64,000 bases of DNA from Deltaproteobacteria bacterium (GCA_019309565.1 JAFDFZ010000001.1:1-64000); one strand, 5' to 3'. Shown: positions 26,520 through 36,424, counted from the stretch's first letter. Numbers and translations: made by a program. Notes: generated by a model from the sequence alone, not told the origin.

Positions 26520-27794
26520 ATGAATAAACAGATGATCCAAAAACCGATTGCCGTCGTGCTGGGCCTCGGTCAAAACGGTCTGGCTACGGTACGGGCGCTG
26601 GCGCGGAGGGGAGTTCCTGTCGTAGGCATCGATCGCGACCTGAGGCAATACACGGCCCGTACCCGATACTGCAAGCGGTTGCACTGTCCGGACTTTAAAG
26701 AGGGCGCTTTGTGGATCAGACGTCTGGTACAGCTGGGCCGGGCACTGCCATGCAAGGGGGTTCTCTTTCCTTCGGGAGATTTCAGCCTGCAGATGTTATC
26801 CGACCATCGAGAACTCCTGGATCCCTATTTTCATTTTACCTTTCCAGCAAAAGACGTGGTCGACTTGTGTCTTGATAAAAAAGTGTTTTATCGATTCGCA
26901 GCAGAGCAGGGCTTTCCCATTCCGCAAAGCTTCTTCCCCGAATCGGACGATGACTGGCGGATGATCGCCGCAAACGCTCGTTACCCGTGTATCGTCAAAC
27001 CTTATCAGCCGAGCCTGGGATGGCGCAGGCTTTTCCCCGACCAAAAGCTGTTTGAAATCGGCTCTGCGGATGAGTTGCTGAAATTGTCCCGTCGGATCAG
27101 ACAGGTTCATTCAGATCTTATTGTTCAGGAGTGGATACCTGGAAAGGATGATTTACTTTTTTTCTCCTTAACCTATCTCGATTCGACCTCAACACCCCTT
27201 GGTATGTTCACCGGAAGAAAGATTCGACAACAACCGCCTCGATCCGGAACCTCAAGTATAGTGGAAAGCCGGTGGCACCAATGGATAGCTGATACGAGCA
27301 CGGCACTGCTGCAGGCGATGAATTACACAGGGTACGGTTCGGTGGAATTCAAATGGGATCGACGCGATCAAACATTCAAAATCATCGAAGTCAGCGCCCG
27401 CACCTGGTTTCCCCATGGCATCGGCGCCGCCTGTGGCGTCAATCTCGAATACCTTGCCTATTGCGATACAACCGGGCTGCAGGTTCCGCCGGTAAACAGA
27501 TTCCGCCAGGGCGTAAAATGGATCCATGAAGAAAGAGATTTACATAGCTGTATGGCATACCTGAAGGCAGGGCAGCTTACGATCCCGCAGTGGATATCCT
27601 CCTATCGAGGTGCACGGACTTATGCCATTGCCTGCTGGGACGATCCGGGCCCCATGCTTTTTCTGATGCTTCATCTGATTACCGTACCGTTGCGCAGGTT
27701 TCGCAGGCGCTTTGCGGGTTCGAACAACGAACCTCGAACACTGAACACCGACCCTTCAAAAACGGTTGACACACGCCATGTATCAACGCTTTAA
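26520..27794 (+). CDS. ATP-grasp protein of EPS cluster
   Basis: 424 aa. The ATG at 26520 has AAAGGAAG about 10 nt upstream. ATP-grasp hallmarks: PCIVKPYQPSLGWRRL (nucleotide lysine near 161), LIVQEWIPGKDDLLFF near 200, and VEFKWDRRDQTFKIIEVSAR near 277-295. The family forms carboxylate-amine bonds through an acyl-phosphate. In an EPS locus it may add an amino acid or similar group to a sugar or carrier. No close match recognised. Its last ~20 residues are encoded partly by a 7-bp repeat tract (27721-27755). It overlaps the next gene start by 17 bp. Confidence 0.78.
   Translation: MNKQMIQKPIAVVLGLGQNGLATVRALARRGVPVVGIDRDLRQYTARTRYCKRLHCPDFKEGALWIRRLVQLGRALPCKGVLFPSGDFSLQMLSDHRELLDPYFHFTFPAKDVVDLCLDKKVFYRFAAEQGFPIPQSFFPESDDDWRMIAANARYPCIVKPYQPSLGWRRLFPDQKLFEIGSADELLKLSRRIRQVHSDLIVQEWIPGKDDLLFFSLTYLDSTSTPLGMFTGRKIRQQPPRSGTSSIVESRWHQWIADTSTALLQAMNYTGYGSVEFKWDRRDQTFKIIEVSARTWFPHGIGAACGVNLEYLAYCDTTGLQVPPVNRFRQGVKWIHEERDLHSCMAYLKAGQLTIPQWISSYRGARTYAIACWDDPGPMLFLMLHLITVPLRRFRRRFAGSNNEPRTLNTDPSKTVDTRHVSTL
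27721..27755 (+). repeat. degenerate 7-bp repeat tract (YGAACNN)
   Basis: Five consecutive heptamers: CGAACAA, CGAACCT, CGAACAC, TGAACAC, CGACCCT. They encode the C-terminus of the ATP-grasp protein. The reverse-complement family appears at 54976-55003. Confidence 0.6.
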
Positions 27795-29289
27795 AAAGCT
27801 GTTCAGCGAATCATCCATATACACGGTGGGAAATTTTCTTCTGCGTTCGTTTTCAGTCGTTACCATGCCGGTCTTCACCCGGTGCATGCCGGCAACGCAG
27901 TACGGGATTCTTGCTGTTGTTCGTACCGTAAGAGAGCTGGGCAATGTCGTCTACGAAACGGGCACTTCGTCTTCTTCCATGCGCTTTTACTACGACTGCA
28001 AGGACTCAGAAGAAGAAATGAAGCGGTTGTTTTCGAGCCTTTTCTTTTTTACAACTGCCTTCGGTATAGTCTGTTCACTGATTCTCATGGTCTTCGGCAA
28101 TATCTTCTGGAGCCGGATTCTGAAGGATATACCATTTCACCCTTACGGTTCTCTGACCATTTTCACGCTTCTGATGACTTCCGTCGGTATTCTGCCGCGG
28201 ACCATTTTCAGGGCCGAAGGCCAGGCCAGGCGCTTTGTGGTGATCAATCTGTTGCAGGCGCTGTTTATCATCTTGATGTCCATTGTGCTGGTCGTCGTAT
28301 TCGACATGGGGGCCTTGGGACCAATTGCGGCCACCCTAAGCGCCTCTATCATTTTCTATGGTGTCTTTCTCTACTATCTGAAGCCCTATTTGAGCTTGTC
28401 ATTTTCATGGAAGATCGTCCGTCAATGCCTGGCGTTTGGCCTTCCAGACAGCCCGGTGCGCTTCGGCAATTGGGCGCTTAAAATGGCCAACCAGCTGATA
28501 TTGCAGTATTATATGCCCCTGGCGGTGGTGGCCATCTATTCTGTAGGCTATTCGGTTGGCAGTATCTTTTTCGAAATGGTGATCAGCGGCATCCATTGGG
28601 CAGTTTTACCCTTTTACTATGAGACTGCAAAAGGAGAGAAAGAGAGCCGGGCAAAAGAGATATTCGCATATGTGGCCACCTATAATTTCATTCTGATTTG
28701 CTTCCTGGCCATGTTCACCATTCTGATGGGAGGGATCCTCCTGATGGTATTCGCCTCCTCCCGCTATGCCAGCGCACAGCCGGTGGTTGAAATAATTGCC
28801 TTTTCCTCGATTTTCCAGTTTCTTTTCTTTATTCCCAGCCGCGGACTGTATGTGATGAAAAAAACCAAGTACATGCCGCCTCTGCTGCTGATTACAGTTG
28901 CTGTCAACCTGGCGCTCTGTCTTTTGTTGATACCGCGTTATGGGGTGTTGGGGGCCGCCTGGGCCACCCTGATCGCATACGCCGTTCGCAGCGGGCTCAC
29001 GCTTTGGATCTCCCAGCGAATCTATCCGGTTCCCTATCAATACTTTCGTATGGGCAAGGCGCTCATCGCCTTTATCATCCTGCTGGCGGCCGGCAGTGGC
29101 TTGTCCGGCTTTCCCATCCTGGTGGAGATTCCGATCAAGCTCGTGCTGCTGACGCTGTTTCCGGTTCTTCTTTTTCTTATGGGATTTTTCGAAGAACAGG
29201 AGCTTGTGCGACTTCAACTTCAGACCCGCTCCCTGTCGCGCCGCCTGTTGATGTTTCTACCCGGCCATGGGACCGGTTCGCCATCTTAA
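27778..29289 (+). CDS. polysaccharide flippase (Wzx, oligosaccharide exporter)
   Basis: 503 aa, about 12 to 14 hydrophobic segments spread over the whole length. The MOP/MATE-like start (GNFLLRSFSVVTMPVFTR, about 16-33) fits lipid-linked oligosaccharide flippases. The ATG at 27778 is preferred over the TTG at 27766. It moves the undecaprenyl-linked EPS unit to the periplasmic face for the polymerase at 14210. Confidence 0.9.
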   Translation: MYQRFKKLFSESSIYTVGNFLLRSFSVVTMPVFTRCMPATQYGILAVVRTVRELGNVVYETGTSSSSMRFYYDCKDSEEEMKRLFSSLFFFTTAFGIVCSLILMVFGNIFWSRILKDIPFHPYGSLTIFTLLMTSVGILPRTIFRAEGQARRFVVINLLQALFIILMSIVLVVVFDMGALGPIAATLSASIIFYGVFLYYLKPYLSLSFSWKIVRQCLAFGLPDSPVRFGNWALKMANQLILQYYMPLAVVAIYSVGYSVGSIFFEMVISGIHWAVLPFYYETAKGEKESRAKEIFAYVATYNFILICFLAMFTILMGGILLMVFASSRYASAQPVVEIIAFSSIFQFLFFIPSRGLYVMKKTKYMPPLLLITVAVNLALCLLLIPRYGVLGAAWATLIAYAVRSGLTLWISQRIYPVPYQYFRMGKALIAFIILLAAGSGLSGFPILVEIPIKLVLLTLFPVLLFLMGFFEEQELVRLQLQTRSLSRRLLMFLPGHGTGSPS

Positions 29290-29363
29290 AACCTATTATC
29301 GTCTTAAGTACGCACACCTCGAATGCATTCCTGTCAGGTATGTGTGAAAACGGATATTTTTGC

Positions 29364-29378
29364 CTGCACCACGTGCAG
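29364..29378. promoter_or_regulatory. perfect 6-bp inverted repeat
   Basis: CTGCAC-CAC-GTGCAG, about 73 nt ahead of the ATG at 29451. Could be an operator or chance. Confidence 0.2.
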
Positions 29379-29450
29379 TGAACCGATCTTGGAACTATTT
29401 ATATTACCCTTTTAATCTTATCACCACTCAATAGTTGGAAAGGAGTCATT

Positions 29451-30410
29451 ATGAAAAAAACTCGTCGATTTCTTGATTATTACCTCTTGTTGCCGCTGGT
29501 TACAGGCCTTATCGTGGTCGCTGTGGCCGCGCCGGTCAATGCCGCAGACTGCAGTGCGAATGATAATACCGGCCCCACGGTGCTTATCACCTCTCCGACA
29601 TCCGAGGGTTTCTACGAGACAGCAGAAGATATCATCACCCTTTCCGGAGATGTGTTTGAAGATTGCGGTCTACAGATGATCGGTTGGTCTGTCAATGAAG
29701 AGGTGGAGGTGCACATTGCATCGGGTCAAACCGACGACTGGCTTCAATGGTCATGGAGGGCAGAAGATATCCCGCTGACAGAAGGCGAAAACCACATAGT
29801 GGTAACGGCAGAAGACGCTGCAGGCAACCTGGGCCAGGCATTCATCGATGTGACCTATAATCCCCCCGTCCAGCCCCCTCCCCCCCCTGCTCCTCCAATC
29901 CCTGAAACAACCCCACTGGATCCCAAGAAAGCCAAGTTTACCTTTTACTTCGGCGGATCCAGCTATGAGGACCTGGATCGCGTCAGTATCGTGAGTTATC
30001 TGAGAAAGGAGGCCGATGCAAAATTCGTCATGCCCTTCGATCAGGACGTGACGGTCATGATCCATGTCCAAGGGGTCGATGAACCGATCTTCACCCAGAC
30101 CGTGCCCGCCGGCACCATTAGTGGTACCACAAAATACCGTTACACCGGTTCTCCGCCGGGCATCCGCGAGCTGACCTTCATGAAGTCCACCAGTACGACT
30201 GTCTATATGTATCTTTTTGTCGAGAGGTGTAACTTCCTGCCTGACGTGAGGGATACTCTTACAGCCGAAGCTTATCAGGAATACATTAAAAGCATCGGCA
30301 GCTTTACTCTTACCCTGCTTATCGGAGGTGATAAAGCCTGGCAGGGGTCGGCTCCGCTGCAGCCGGGTGGCTACAACCTTCATAAACAGGAAATGGTCTA
30401 CAATCGATAA
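29451..30410 (+). CDS. secreted protein with Ig-like domain
   Basis: 319 aa. AAAGGAG precedes the ATG. Signal peptide about 1-32 (ends at VNAAD). Residues about 42-135 are an Ig-like/glucodextranase-B-type domain (TVLITSPTSEGFY, then EGENHIVVTAEDAAGN) like those in the subtilase at 38033 and the lyase-like protein at 42231. A Pro-rich linker (about 140-155) leads to a ~160-residue beta-rich C-terminal domain I do not recognise. Probably extracellular. Confidence 0.8.
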   Translation: MKKTRRFLDYYLLLPLVTGLIVVAVAAPVNAADCSANDNTGPTVLITSPTSEGFYETAEDIITLSGDVFEDCGLQMIGWSVNEEVEVHIASGQTDDWLQWSWRAEDIPLTEGENHIVVTAEDAAGNLGQAFIDVTYNPPVQPPPPPAPPIPETTPLDPKKAKFTFYFGGSSYEDLDRVSIVSYLRKEADAKFVMPFDQDVTVMIHVQGVDEPIFTQTVPAGTISGTTKYRYTGSPPGIRELTFMKSTSTTVYMYLFVERCNFLPDVRDTLTAEAYQEYIKSIGSFTLTLLIGGDKAWQGSAPLQPGGYNLHKQEMVYNR

Positions 30411-30519
30411 AGAAATTCCGTGCGGCCTTATCTTTGCGGCCTTATTCACGACCCGAGGGCAGCGATGAGCAGGCCTTCCTCCATCTTTTTTTATGTCGAT
30501 ACAGAGCTTAATGAGCCTG

Positions 30520-30553
30520 GATTAGAGAGGTTGAAAGATTAGAGAGGTTGAAA
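30520..30553 (+). repeat. 17-bp tandem duplication carrying the ribosome site
   Basis: GATTAGAGAGGTTGAAA occurs at 30520-30536 and again at 30537-30553, ending at the ATG of the next gene. Each copy has an AGAGAGG, so the ribosome site is duplicated. Confidence 0.6.
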
Positions 30554-33500
30554 TGAGATCCATACACCAATTTATCCGTCGCTTTCGGCAAAGCATGCGG
30601 TGGTTCCATAAATCCATGCGCTGGGCCTTGAGCGCAAATATTTTCATTGCAAGGGATCTGTCCGGGGTTCCCGGGCATTCCATCGTTTTTTTTCCGCTTT
30701 CTTCGAATGTGTTGTCCTGTGGTCTGGTTGGAATCGTGGCTTTCAAGAGTCGAAAGAATATTCCGCACAAAGTTGATTTGAAACACATGGAGAAACTCCT
30801 CTCGCGTATCGAAGAAAGCGGCACCGAAGGCGGCGAACTTACCAAAGAGAAAATCAAACAGGTAATAAAAGACAATCGCGGAAAAAGAGCGCTGGACCTG
30901 ATGACAACCGGACCGATTGATCTGCTGTCCCGGGATGTATTTACTCTGAAAAACGGCCGCGGCTTTTTCGAAGTATTTCGCAGCCGCAGCCGACAAGTTC
31001 GGCTGAAAGAATTGATCGTCCGGCTGGAGCAGGTCATTCGCCGGGAAGAAGCGGTTTTCATAGAAAATATGGGAACACTGAGTGTCGACCAGGTTTCGGT
31101 GATGTCCCGGCGCATCGAAAGCTTGAGAGACATCTCATGGAGCCTGTCCCGGGAAGTTTTAGGCAACGTCAAAAAGGTTCAAGAATTGCTGGGAACGGCG
31201 GCATCCGCGGCTCCGTTTGAAACGGTGCGTCTTTTCAAGCATATCAATGCAGCACTCAACAGTCTGGAGCGTCTTGAAGTCAGGGGCCGTGATTCTGCAG
31301 GGATTTCGCTGGCGTTAAGCTTACCGAAAAATCAATTTCAGCACTTTGAAGACGAATTGAAGCGAACCCGGGTGCCGAATCTGTTAGAACAGTGGGAAGA
31401 GCGATTGAACCACGAAGTCCTGGTCAATCGAAGCATCAGATTGACCGAAGCAGGCGATTTTCGGGTCAATCTATTTTTAACTTATAAGGTGGCAGCCGAA
31501 ATCGGTCGACTGGGAGACAACATCGCCTTTTTGCGCAATGAGCTGGCGTCCGATCACATTCTAAAACGACTGGCCTCTGTTGCCTTTGAGAGCTGCACGG
31601 TTTCGGCCCATACGCGGTGGGCCTCGGTGGGAGCCATCACCGAGCCGAACTGCCATCCGGTGGACAACGGTTGCTGCGAGAGTCATTGTTCACAAAAAGC
31701 GAAAATCTATGCCTGCCTGAATGGAGACATAGACAATTACCGGGAACTCAGGCACCGCTTCGAAAAAAACGGACACCGCATTCCTGCTGAAGTTACCACC
31801 GACACCAAAATAATCCCACTTCAGATCCAGATGTACCTCGATCAGGGATACAGCATCGACGAAGCCTTTCGGCTGGCAGTCAACGACTTCCATGGATCAC
31901 ATGCCATCACCATGCTCACCAATTTAGCGCCGGGCAAATTGTTTCTGGCGCAAAAAGGCAGCGGCCAGGCAATTTTTATTGGACTGGCCCAGGACCATTA
32001 CATTCCGGCTTCGGAAGTATACGGGTTTGTGGAGGAAACACCGTTTTATCTCAAAATGAACGGCGAAAAAGAAGTTGACGGAAAAGCCACCAAGACAACG
32101 GGGCAAATCTTTATCATCGACCCGGAAACCGGCGGTGGGCTGGCGGGCATCGAAGCGAAATATTATGACGGTACCCCTGTACGGCTTACACCCGAGGACA
32201 TCAAATGGACCGAGATCACTCCCAGAGACATTGACCGCCAGGGGTATCCCCACTACTTTTTGAAGGAGATCGGTGAATCTCCGGCATCGGTGCAAAAAAC
32301 CCTCGCCAATCGATGGAAATTTTCTCAAGACCACCCCGGACTCAGAGTGGTTCATCTTAATGAAACCGTCATTCCACCAAAACTCGAAACCGCCCTTCGG
32401 GAGGACAAAATCCGGCGAATTTTCTTCATTGGCCAGGGTACGGCCGGAGTTGCCGCCCGGGTCTGCGCCGATATCCTCAATTATTATCTTGATGACCCCT
32501 TACTGTCGGTTACTGCCGTCAAAGCATCAGAAATGAGCGGATTCTTACTCAAGGACGGAGACGGCGAGCGCAGCCTGGAAGATACGCTGGTCATTGCCGT
32601 TTCTCAATCAGGAACCACCACCGACACCAATCGAACCGTGGACATGGTCCGTGAGCGCGGCGCCCACACCCTTGCCATTGTCAACCGCCGGGATTCGGAT
32701 ATCACCTTCAAGGTGGACGGCGTCATGTATACTTCAAGCGGCCGGGATATCGAGATGTCGGTGGCCTCCACCAAGGCATTTTATTCCCAGATCGCCGCCG
32801 GGGCGCTTATCAGCCTGTATATCGCCGGATTGAAAAGGCGAAGGAGCGCGGAATTCATCAACAAAGAGATTAGCCACCTGCTCATGCTGCCGGAAGGGAT
32901 GCGGCAAATTTTAAGCATGCAGAAACAGATCGCAATGTCTGCCGAACGTCTGGCGGTTTCCAGACTCTACTGGGCGACGGTGGGCAGCGGGCCGAACAAG
33001 GCCGCTGCCGACGAGATCCGCATCAAGCTCAGTGAGTTGTGTTATAAAACCATTTCCTCCGACTATATCGAGGACAAAAAGCACATCGATCTTTCTTCCG
33101 AACCGCTGATTCTGATCTGCGCGGCAGGAGCCGGATCGACGGTAATCGGAGACATCGTCAAAGATACCGCCATCTTCAAAGCACACAAGGCCGCCACCGT
33201 CGTCATCTGTGACGAAGGCGAAAATCGGTTCGACCCATATGCCGATGACGTATTCCAGGTGCCGCGAACGCAGCCCCACCTGGCGTCGATATTTAACACT
33301 CTGGTCGGGCATCTCTGGGGATATTACGCTGCGCTGTCCATTGACCAGGGCTCCAGGTTTTTAGACAGATTCCGCGAAGAGCTTAAGAAAATGATGCATA
33401 CCTTCCAGCAGAACGGACTGAGCGCCTATGAGGTGGTTCTGGAGAAATCTTTCAGAGAGAAGATCCTGGCTTTTTACACGGAGTTCATCCGCCTGCGCAA

Positions 33501-34476
33501 CGAAGACCGGTTGCCGGACATCATGGGATTGCGTCCTGTCTCGGATCTCACGTTACTGCTGAAATACCTGGCCGGTCGTCTGCCGTTATCGGATTTCGCA
33601 ATCGATTTCGGACGAAAGGGAACCGCCATGGACATGCTGGACCTGTTGTTCGAATGCCTTGGCAAATCGATCAATGCGCTTTCGCGTCCGGTGGATGCCA
33701 TCAAGCATCAGGCCAAAACCGTCACTGTAGGCACCAGCCGTATCAGCGAGAAATTCGAAGGTGTACTGTTTGAGGCACTGTCCGCAAACAGCGTAAGCCC
33801 TGTGCGACTGGCCCATCGGAACGTCATGGTCCTGAAAAACCTGCAGGGGGTGATCTCGGGGATCAACGGTTCGATTCTCTACCGCATCGACGGTCTCAAT
33901 CTTCTCGGCGAACCAACCGGGGATACAACGATTTCGGTCTTGCGCAAGGAGGGTATGCTCAGATCACTCCACTCCCGGGTCGAGAAGAATCCGGCGCTCA
34001 AGGGGACCAAACGAATCATCGTCGCACAGGGCAACGTCTATATCGGCAAAGGTCTGAAGGACGGCCGAAACATCCTGATCGTGCCAGTGCTTTCGGATGA
34101 TCCAGCCGCGCCCCACAATATCGCCGAACTGCTGCTGCTCAATGTTTCGTTTAAGGACAGTGCTGCGCTGCAGACGATCGTCAAGGCGCTTGGAGGAAAG
34201 TACGAGCATATCAAGAATATCGTTCAGGAAAACAATATTGCCTGGCAGGACCACATGCTTACAACCTTTCCTCTCGAGAATCTTTTCGGTAGATCCGCCG
34301 AAAAGATAGCAGACGCAATCAAGGCGGAACACGACAAAGCGCAATCGCAGGTTGAGGGGAAGGAACGGAAGGAGGGATTCATTTTCACCGCTCCGTCCAG
34401 CCCCACGCCACCCCGTACAGACACAGCATTCACAGAACCCCTTGAATGCAAACGGACTGCATCTTACGGGAAATGA
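30553..34476 (+). CDS. giant GlmS-like amidotransferase/sugar isomerase
   Basis: 1307 aa, about twice the size of normal GlmS (~610). The putative nucleophile is Cys56 in SCGLVGIVAF, but it is internal, so a leader of about 55 residues must be removed or the glutaminase is inactive. The usual LEYRGYDSAG appears as LEVRGRDSAG near 241-250, and HTRWASVG at 353-360, then NGDIDNYRELR near 390. Relative to GlmS the glutaminase half has two large charged helical insertions (about 66-225 and 255-345). Two SIS domains follow: GQGTAGVAA with SQSGTTTDT (about 620-740) and CAAGAGSTV (about 855-935). A further ~370 residues (about 940-1307) match nothing I know. Role inferred: amino-sugar synthesis or a related amidotransfer for EPS. 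Confidence 0.82.
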   Translation: MRSIHQFIRRFRQSMRWFHKSMRWALSANIFIARDLSGVPGHSIVFFPLSSNVLSCGLVGIVAFKSRKNIPHKVDLKHMEKLLSRIEESGTEGGELTKEKIKQVIKDNRGKRALDLMTTGPIDLLSRDVFTLKNGRGFFEVFRSRSRQVRLKELIVRLEQVIRREEAVFIENMGTLSVDQVSVMSRRIESLRDISWSLSREVLGNVKKVQELLGTAASAAPFETVRLFKHINAALNSLERLEVRGRDSAGISLALSLPKNQFQHFEDELKRTRVPNLLEQWEERLNHEVLVNRSIRLTEAGDFRVNLFLTYKVAAEIGRLGDNIAFLRNELASDHILKRLASVAFESCTVSAHTRWASVGAITEPNCHPVDNGCCESHCSQKAKIYACLNGDIDNYRELRHRFEKNGHRIPAEVTTDTKIIPLQIQMYLDQGYSIDEAFRLAVNDFHGSHAITMLTNLAPGKLFLAQKGSGQAIFIGLAQDHYIPASEVYGFVEETPFYLKMNGEKEVDGKATKTTGQIFIIDPETGGGLAGIEAKYYDGTPVRLTPEDIKWTEITPRDIDRQGYPHYFLKEIGESPASVQKTLANRWKFSQDHPGLRVVHLNETVIPPKLETALREDKIRRIFFIGQGTAGVAARVCADILNYYLDDPLLSVTAVKASEMSGFLLKDGDGERSLEDTLVIAVSQSGTTTDTNRTVDMVRERGAHTLAIVNRRDSDITFKVDGVMYTSSGRDIEMSVASTKAFYSQIAAGALISLYIAGLKRRRSAEFINKEISHLLMLPEGMRQILSMQKQIAMSAERLAVSRLYWATVGSGPNKAAADEIRIKLSELCYKTISSDYIEDKKHIDLSSEPLILICAAGAGSTVIGDIVKDTAIFKAHKAATVVICDEGENRFDPYADDVFQVPRTQPHLASIFNTLVGHLWGYYAALSIDQGSRFLDRFREELKKMMHTFQQNGLSAYEVVLEKSFREKILAFYTEFIRLRNEDRLPDIMGLRPVSDLTLLLKYLAGRLPLSDFAIDFGRKGTAMDMLDLLFECLGKSINALSRPVDAIKHQAKTVTVGTSRISEKFEGVLFEALSANSVSPVRLAHRNVMVLKNLQGVISGINGSILYRIDGLNLLGEPTGDTTISVLRKEGMLRSLHSRVEKNPALKGTKRIIVAQGNVYIGKGLKDGRNILIVPVLSDDPAAPHNIAELLLLNVSFKDSAALQTIVKALGGKYEHIKNIVQENNIAWQDHMLTTFPLENLFGRSAEKIADAIKAEHDKAQSQVEGKERKEGFIFTAPSSPTPPRTDTAFTEPLECKRTASYGK

Positions 34477-34590
34477 TTGACATGGAACATTTCAAAAGCA
34501 GGTGCGCAACATAAGTTAAAAGAGTTATTTGCCCGGTATTCGGATCGTATAAATGAAACAGGGTTTCAACTGCCAAAAAGAGAAAATACA

Positions 34591-36351
34591 ATGGCCAAAC
34601 TCGTTTTGATATGTTACAAAGACGACCGGATGAGAGATAATTTCCGCGAGGAGGCGGAACATCTCTCCCAAAGGCTCACCCCCGATAACATCCGACATGT
34701 TTCACCGCTAACGATCGTAAGAGACGGCATTCATATCGCCGTATTCGGGGAAACAACAGCCACACCGATAGAAGAAACCGGTGTGGCTATGGGATATCTT
34801 CATCGCCCGGATAAGAACTGGTTCCGGCCCCTTGCAAATATTCCGGAAGGATCTTTTGCGCTCTTCAGAGCGAATCGGCGTTTCATCGAACTGGCCACAG
34901 ACGTCGTCGGATCCAGAGCTGTCTGGTACGCACAGACACCGGAAATGTTTATTGCAGCAACCTCCCAGCGAGCCATCGTGTATTTCTTGCAGTCCTTTGA
35001 ACCTAACGAGCAGGCATTCGCATGGATGCTGTCGGCAGGCACCCTCGGGCCGGGATTGTCCTGGGATCGCAGAGCAAGATTCCTTCCGCCTCACAGTCGC
35101 CTGTTATTGGATCGTTTCTCGTGGAGTCTCTCATTAAATGCACCGTTGACCATTTTTGAAGCGGCGCCTTTGTCGAAAAGAGAACAGGGCAGACAACTGG
35201 AAGAGGCGATAGAAGACGTTCTTCAGGAGGTTCATTTCGATCCCGGCCAATGGGTGCTGCCTTTATCAGGCGGTTATGACAGCCGGCTGCTGCTCCTGCG
35301 GCTCAAAGACCGCTTCCCTGCGCTCAAATGTGTCACCTGGGGCCGGCAGGGGGCTTTGTCTCAGAAATGGAACGATGCAAGGATCGCACGAGACCTGTGC
35401 CGCGTGCTGGATGTAACGCATGAGTATTTTGTAACCGAAATATCTGTGGAACCCATAGAGAAACTGTTCGGAAGGTTCTTGGCCCTCGGGGAAGGCAGAA
35501 TCGATCATCTGGAGGCTTACCTTGACGGTTTCTATGTCTGGAAGCATCTGTCTGAAAAAGGAGTAAAAGGCATCATACGCGGAGACGAGTGCTTCGGCAG
35601 CCGATGCCTTTATTCGGAACTTGATTTCCGCAAATTTGTTTTCGCCACGATGATCCCGGATTACGAGGAGTTCAGGGAGATGAAGCTGCCTGCTTCCTTC
35701 GATCAGGTTTGGCCCGAAAGCATGAGAGTTCGCAGGCACGAAACGCTGGAGACCTGGCGCGACAGGCTTTATTGTGAATATTATTTTCCTTATGCTCTTT
35801 CGGCTCTTAATGACCTCAAACTGAGTTACGTTGAGATCATAAACCCCTTCATTTTCAGGCGGATCGTCGACAGAGTACGGAAAATGCCCGATAGCTTGCG
35901 AACCGAAAAGGCTGTTTTTCGGCAAATCGTCAAGCGCCGCTCACCCAAAGTACCGTTTTCAAGATATCCGGCCATCGATTTGCAAAGGAATTATTTAAAG
36001 GCCAAAGCGGTGAGGGAATTCTTAAGCGATCATCTTTTTTCAGCTCACTGTCGGACGGTGCTGCCGCATACGTTGATTTCAAAGACCATGGAAAATCTCA
36101 ATAACAATCATTCCGGCGGCATCTCGCAGCGGTTTCCCATCATCCGTACTCTACGACCCCTGTTGCCCCCCCGGATGATAAAAATGATTAAAAAGTCGCT
36201 TTCCCTTAAGGAACGAATCGACTACTTCGATCTGGGCCTGCGCTGCTGTATCGTCGGTAATATGACGGCGCTTCTGTCCAGGGATGCCCGGGCATTGTCC
36301 GGGGTATGCAAAAGAGAAATGCGGAGGATTAAACAAAGCATTTTGGGTTGA
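34591..36351 (+). CDS. asparagine-synthase-like protein lacking glutaminase cysteine
   Basis: 586 aa from the ATG at 34591. A TTG at 34477, immediately after the previous stop, would add 38 residues and cannot be excluded. Residues about 1-175 have the outline of a class-II glutaminase domain, but the N-terminal Cys2 is absent (starts MAKLVLICYKDD). The C-terminal part has the PP-loop motif LPLSGGYDSR near 221-230 and GIIRGDECFG near 325. Such proteins adenylate a carboxylate and attach an amine. Follows the GlmS-like gene at once, so the two may share ammonia or a substrate. Resembles amidotransferases of exosortase-associated EPS clusters but is divergent. Confidence 0.78.
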   Translation: MAKLVLICYKDDRMRDNFREEAEHLSQRLTPDNIRHVSPLTIVRDGIHIAVFGETTATPIEETGVAMGYLHRPDKNWFRPLANIPEGSFALFRANRRFIELATDVVGSRAVWYAQTPEMFIAATSQRAIVYFLQSFEPNEQAFAWMLSAGTLGPGLSWDRRARFLPPHSRLLLDRFSWSLSLNAPLTIFEAAPLSKREQGRQLEEAIEDVLQEVHFDPGQWVLPLSGGYDSRLLLLRLKDRFPALKCVTWGRQGALSQKWNDARIARDLCRVLDVTHEYFVTEISVEPIEKLFGRFLALGEGRIDHLEAYLDGFYVWKHLSEKGVKGIIRGDECFGSRCLYSELDFRKFVFATMIPDYEEFREMKLPASFDQVWPESMRVRRHETLETWRDRLYCEYYFPYALSALNDLKLSYVEIINPFIFRRIVDRVRKMPDSLRTEKAVFRQIVKRRSPKVPFSRYPAIDLQRNYLKAKAVREFLSDHLFSAHCRTVLPHTLISKTMENLNNNHSGGISQRFPIIRTLRPLLPPRMIKMIKKSLSLKERIDYFDLGLRCCIVGNMTALLSRDARALSGVCKREMRRIKQSILG

Positions 36352-36406
36352 GGTGCTTTAAGAAAGGAGGTGAAGAAAGGAATTGAAAAAAACCGTAATT
36401 GTTGTG

Positions 36407-36424
36407 CGGGATTCTCTAATCCCG
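36407..36424 (+). terminator. weak hairpin terminator candidate
   Basis: CGGGATT-CTCT-AATCCCG is a perfect 7-bp stem with a 4-nt loop, followed by GTTCATTTTA. It lies between the asparagine-synthase-like gene and the secreted protein at 36487. The T-run is short, so it may instead be an attenuator. Confidence 0.45.
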
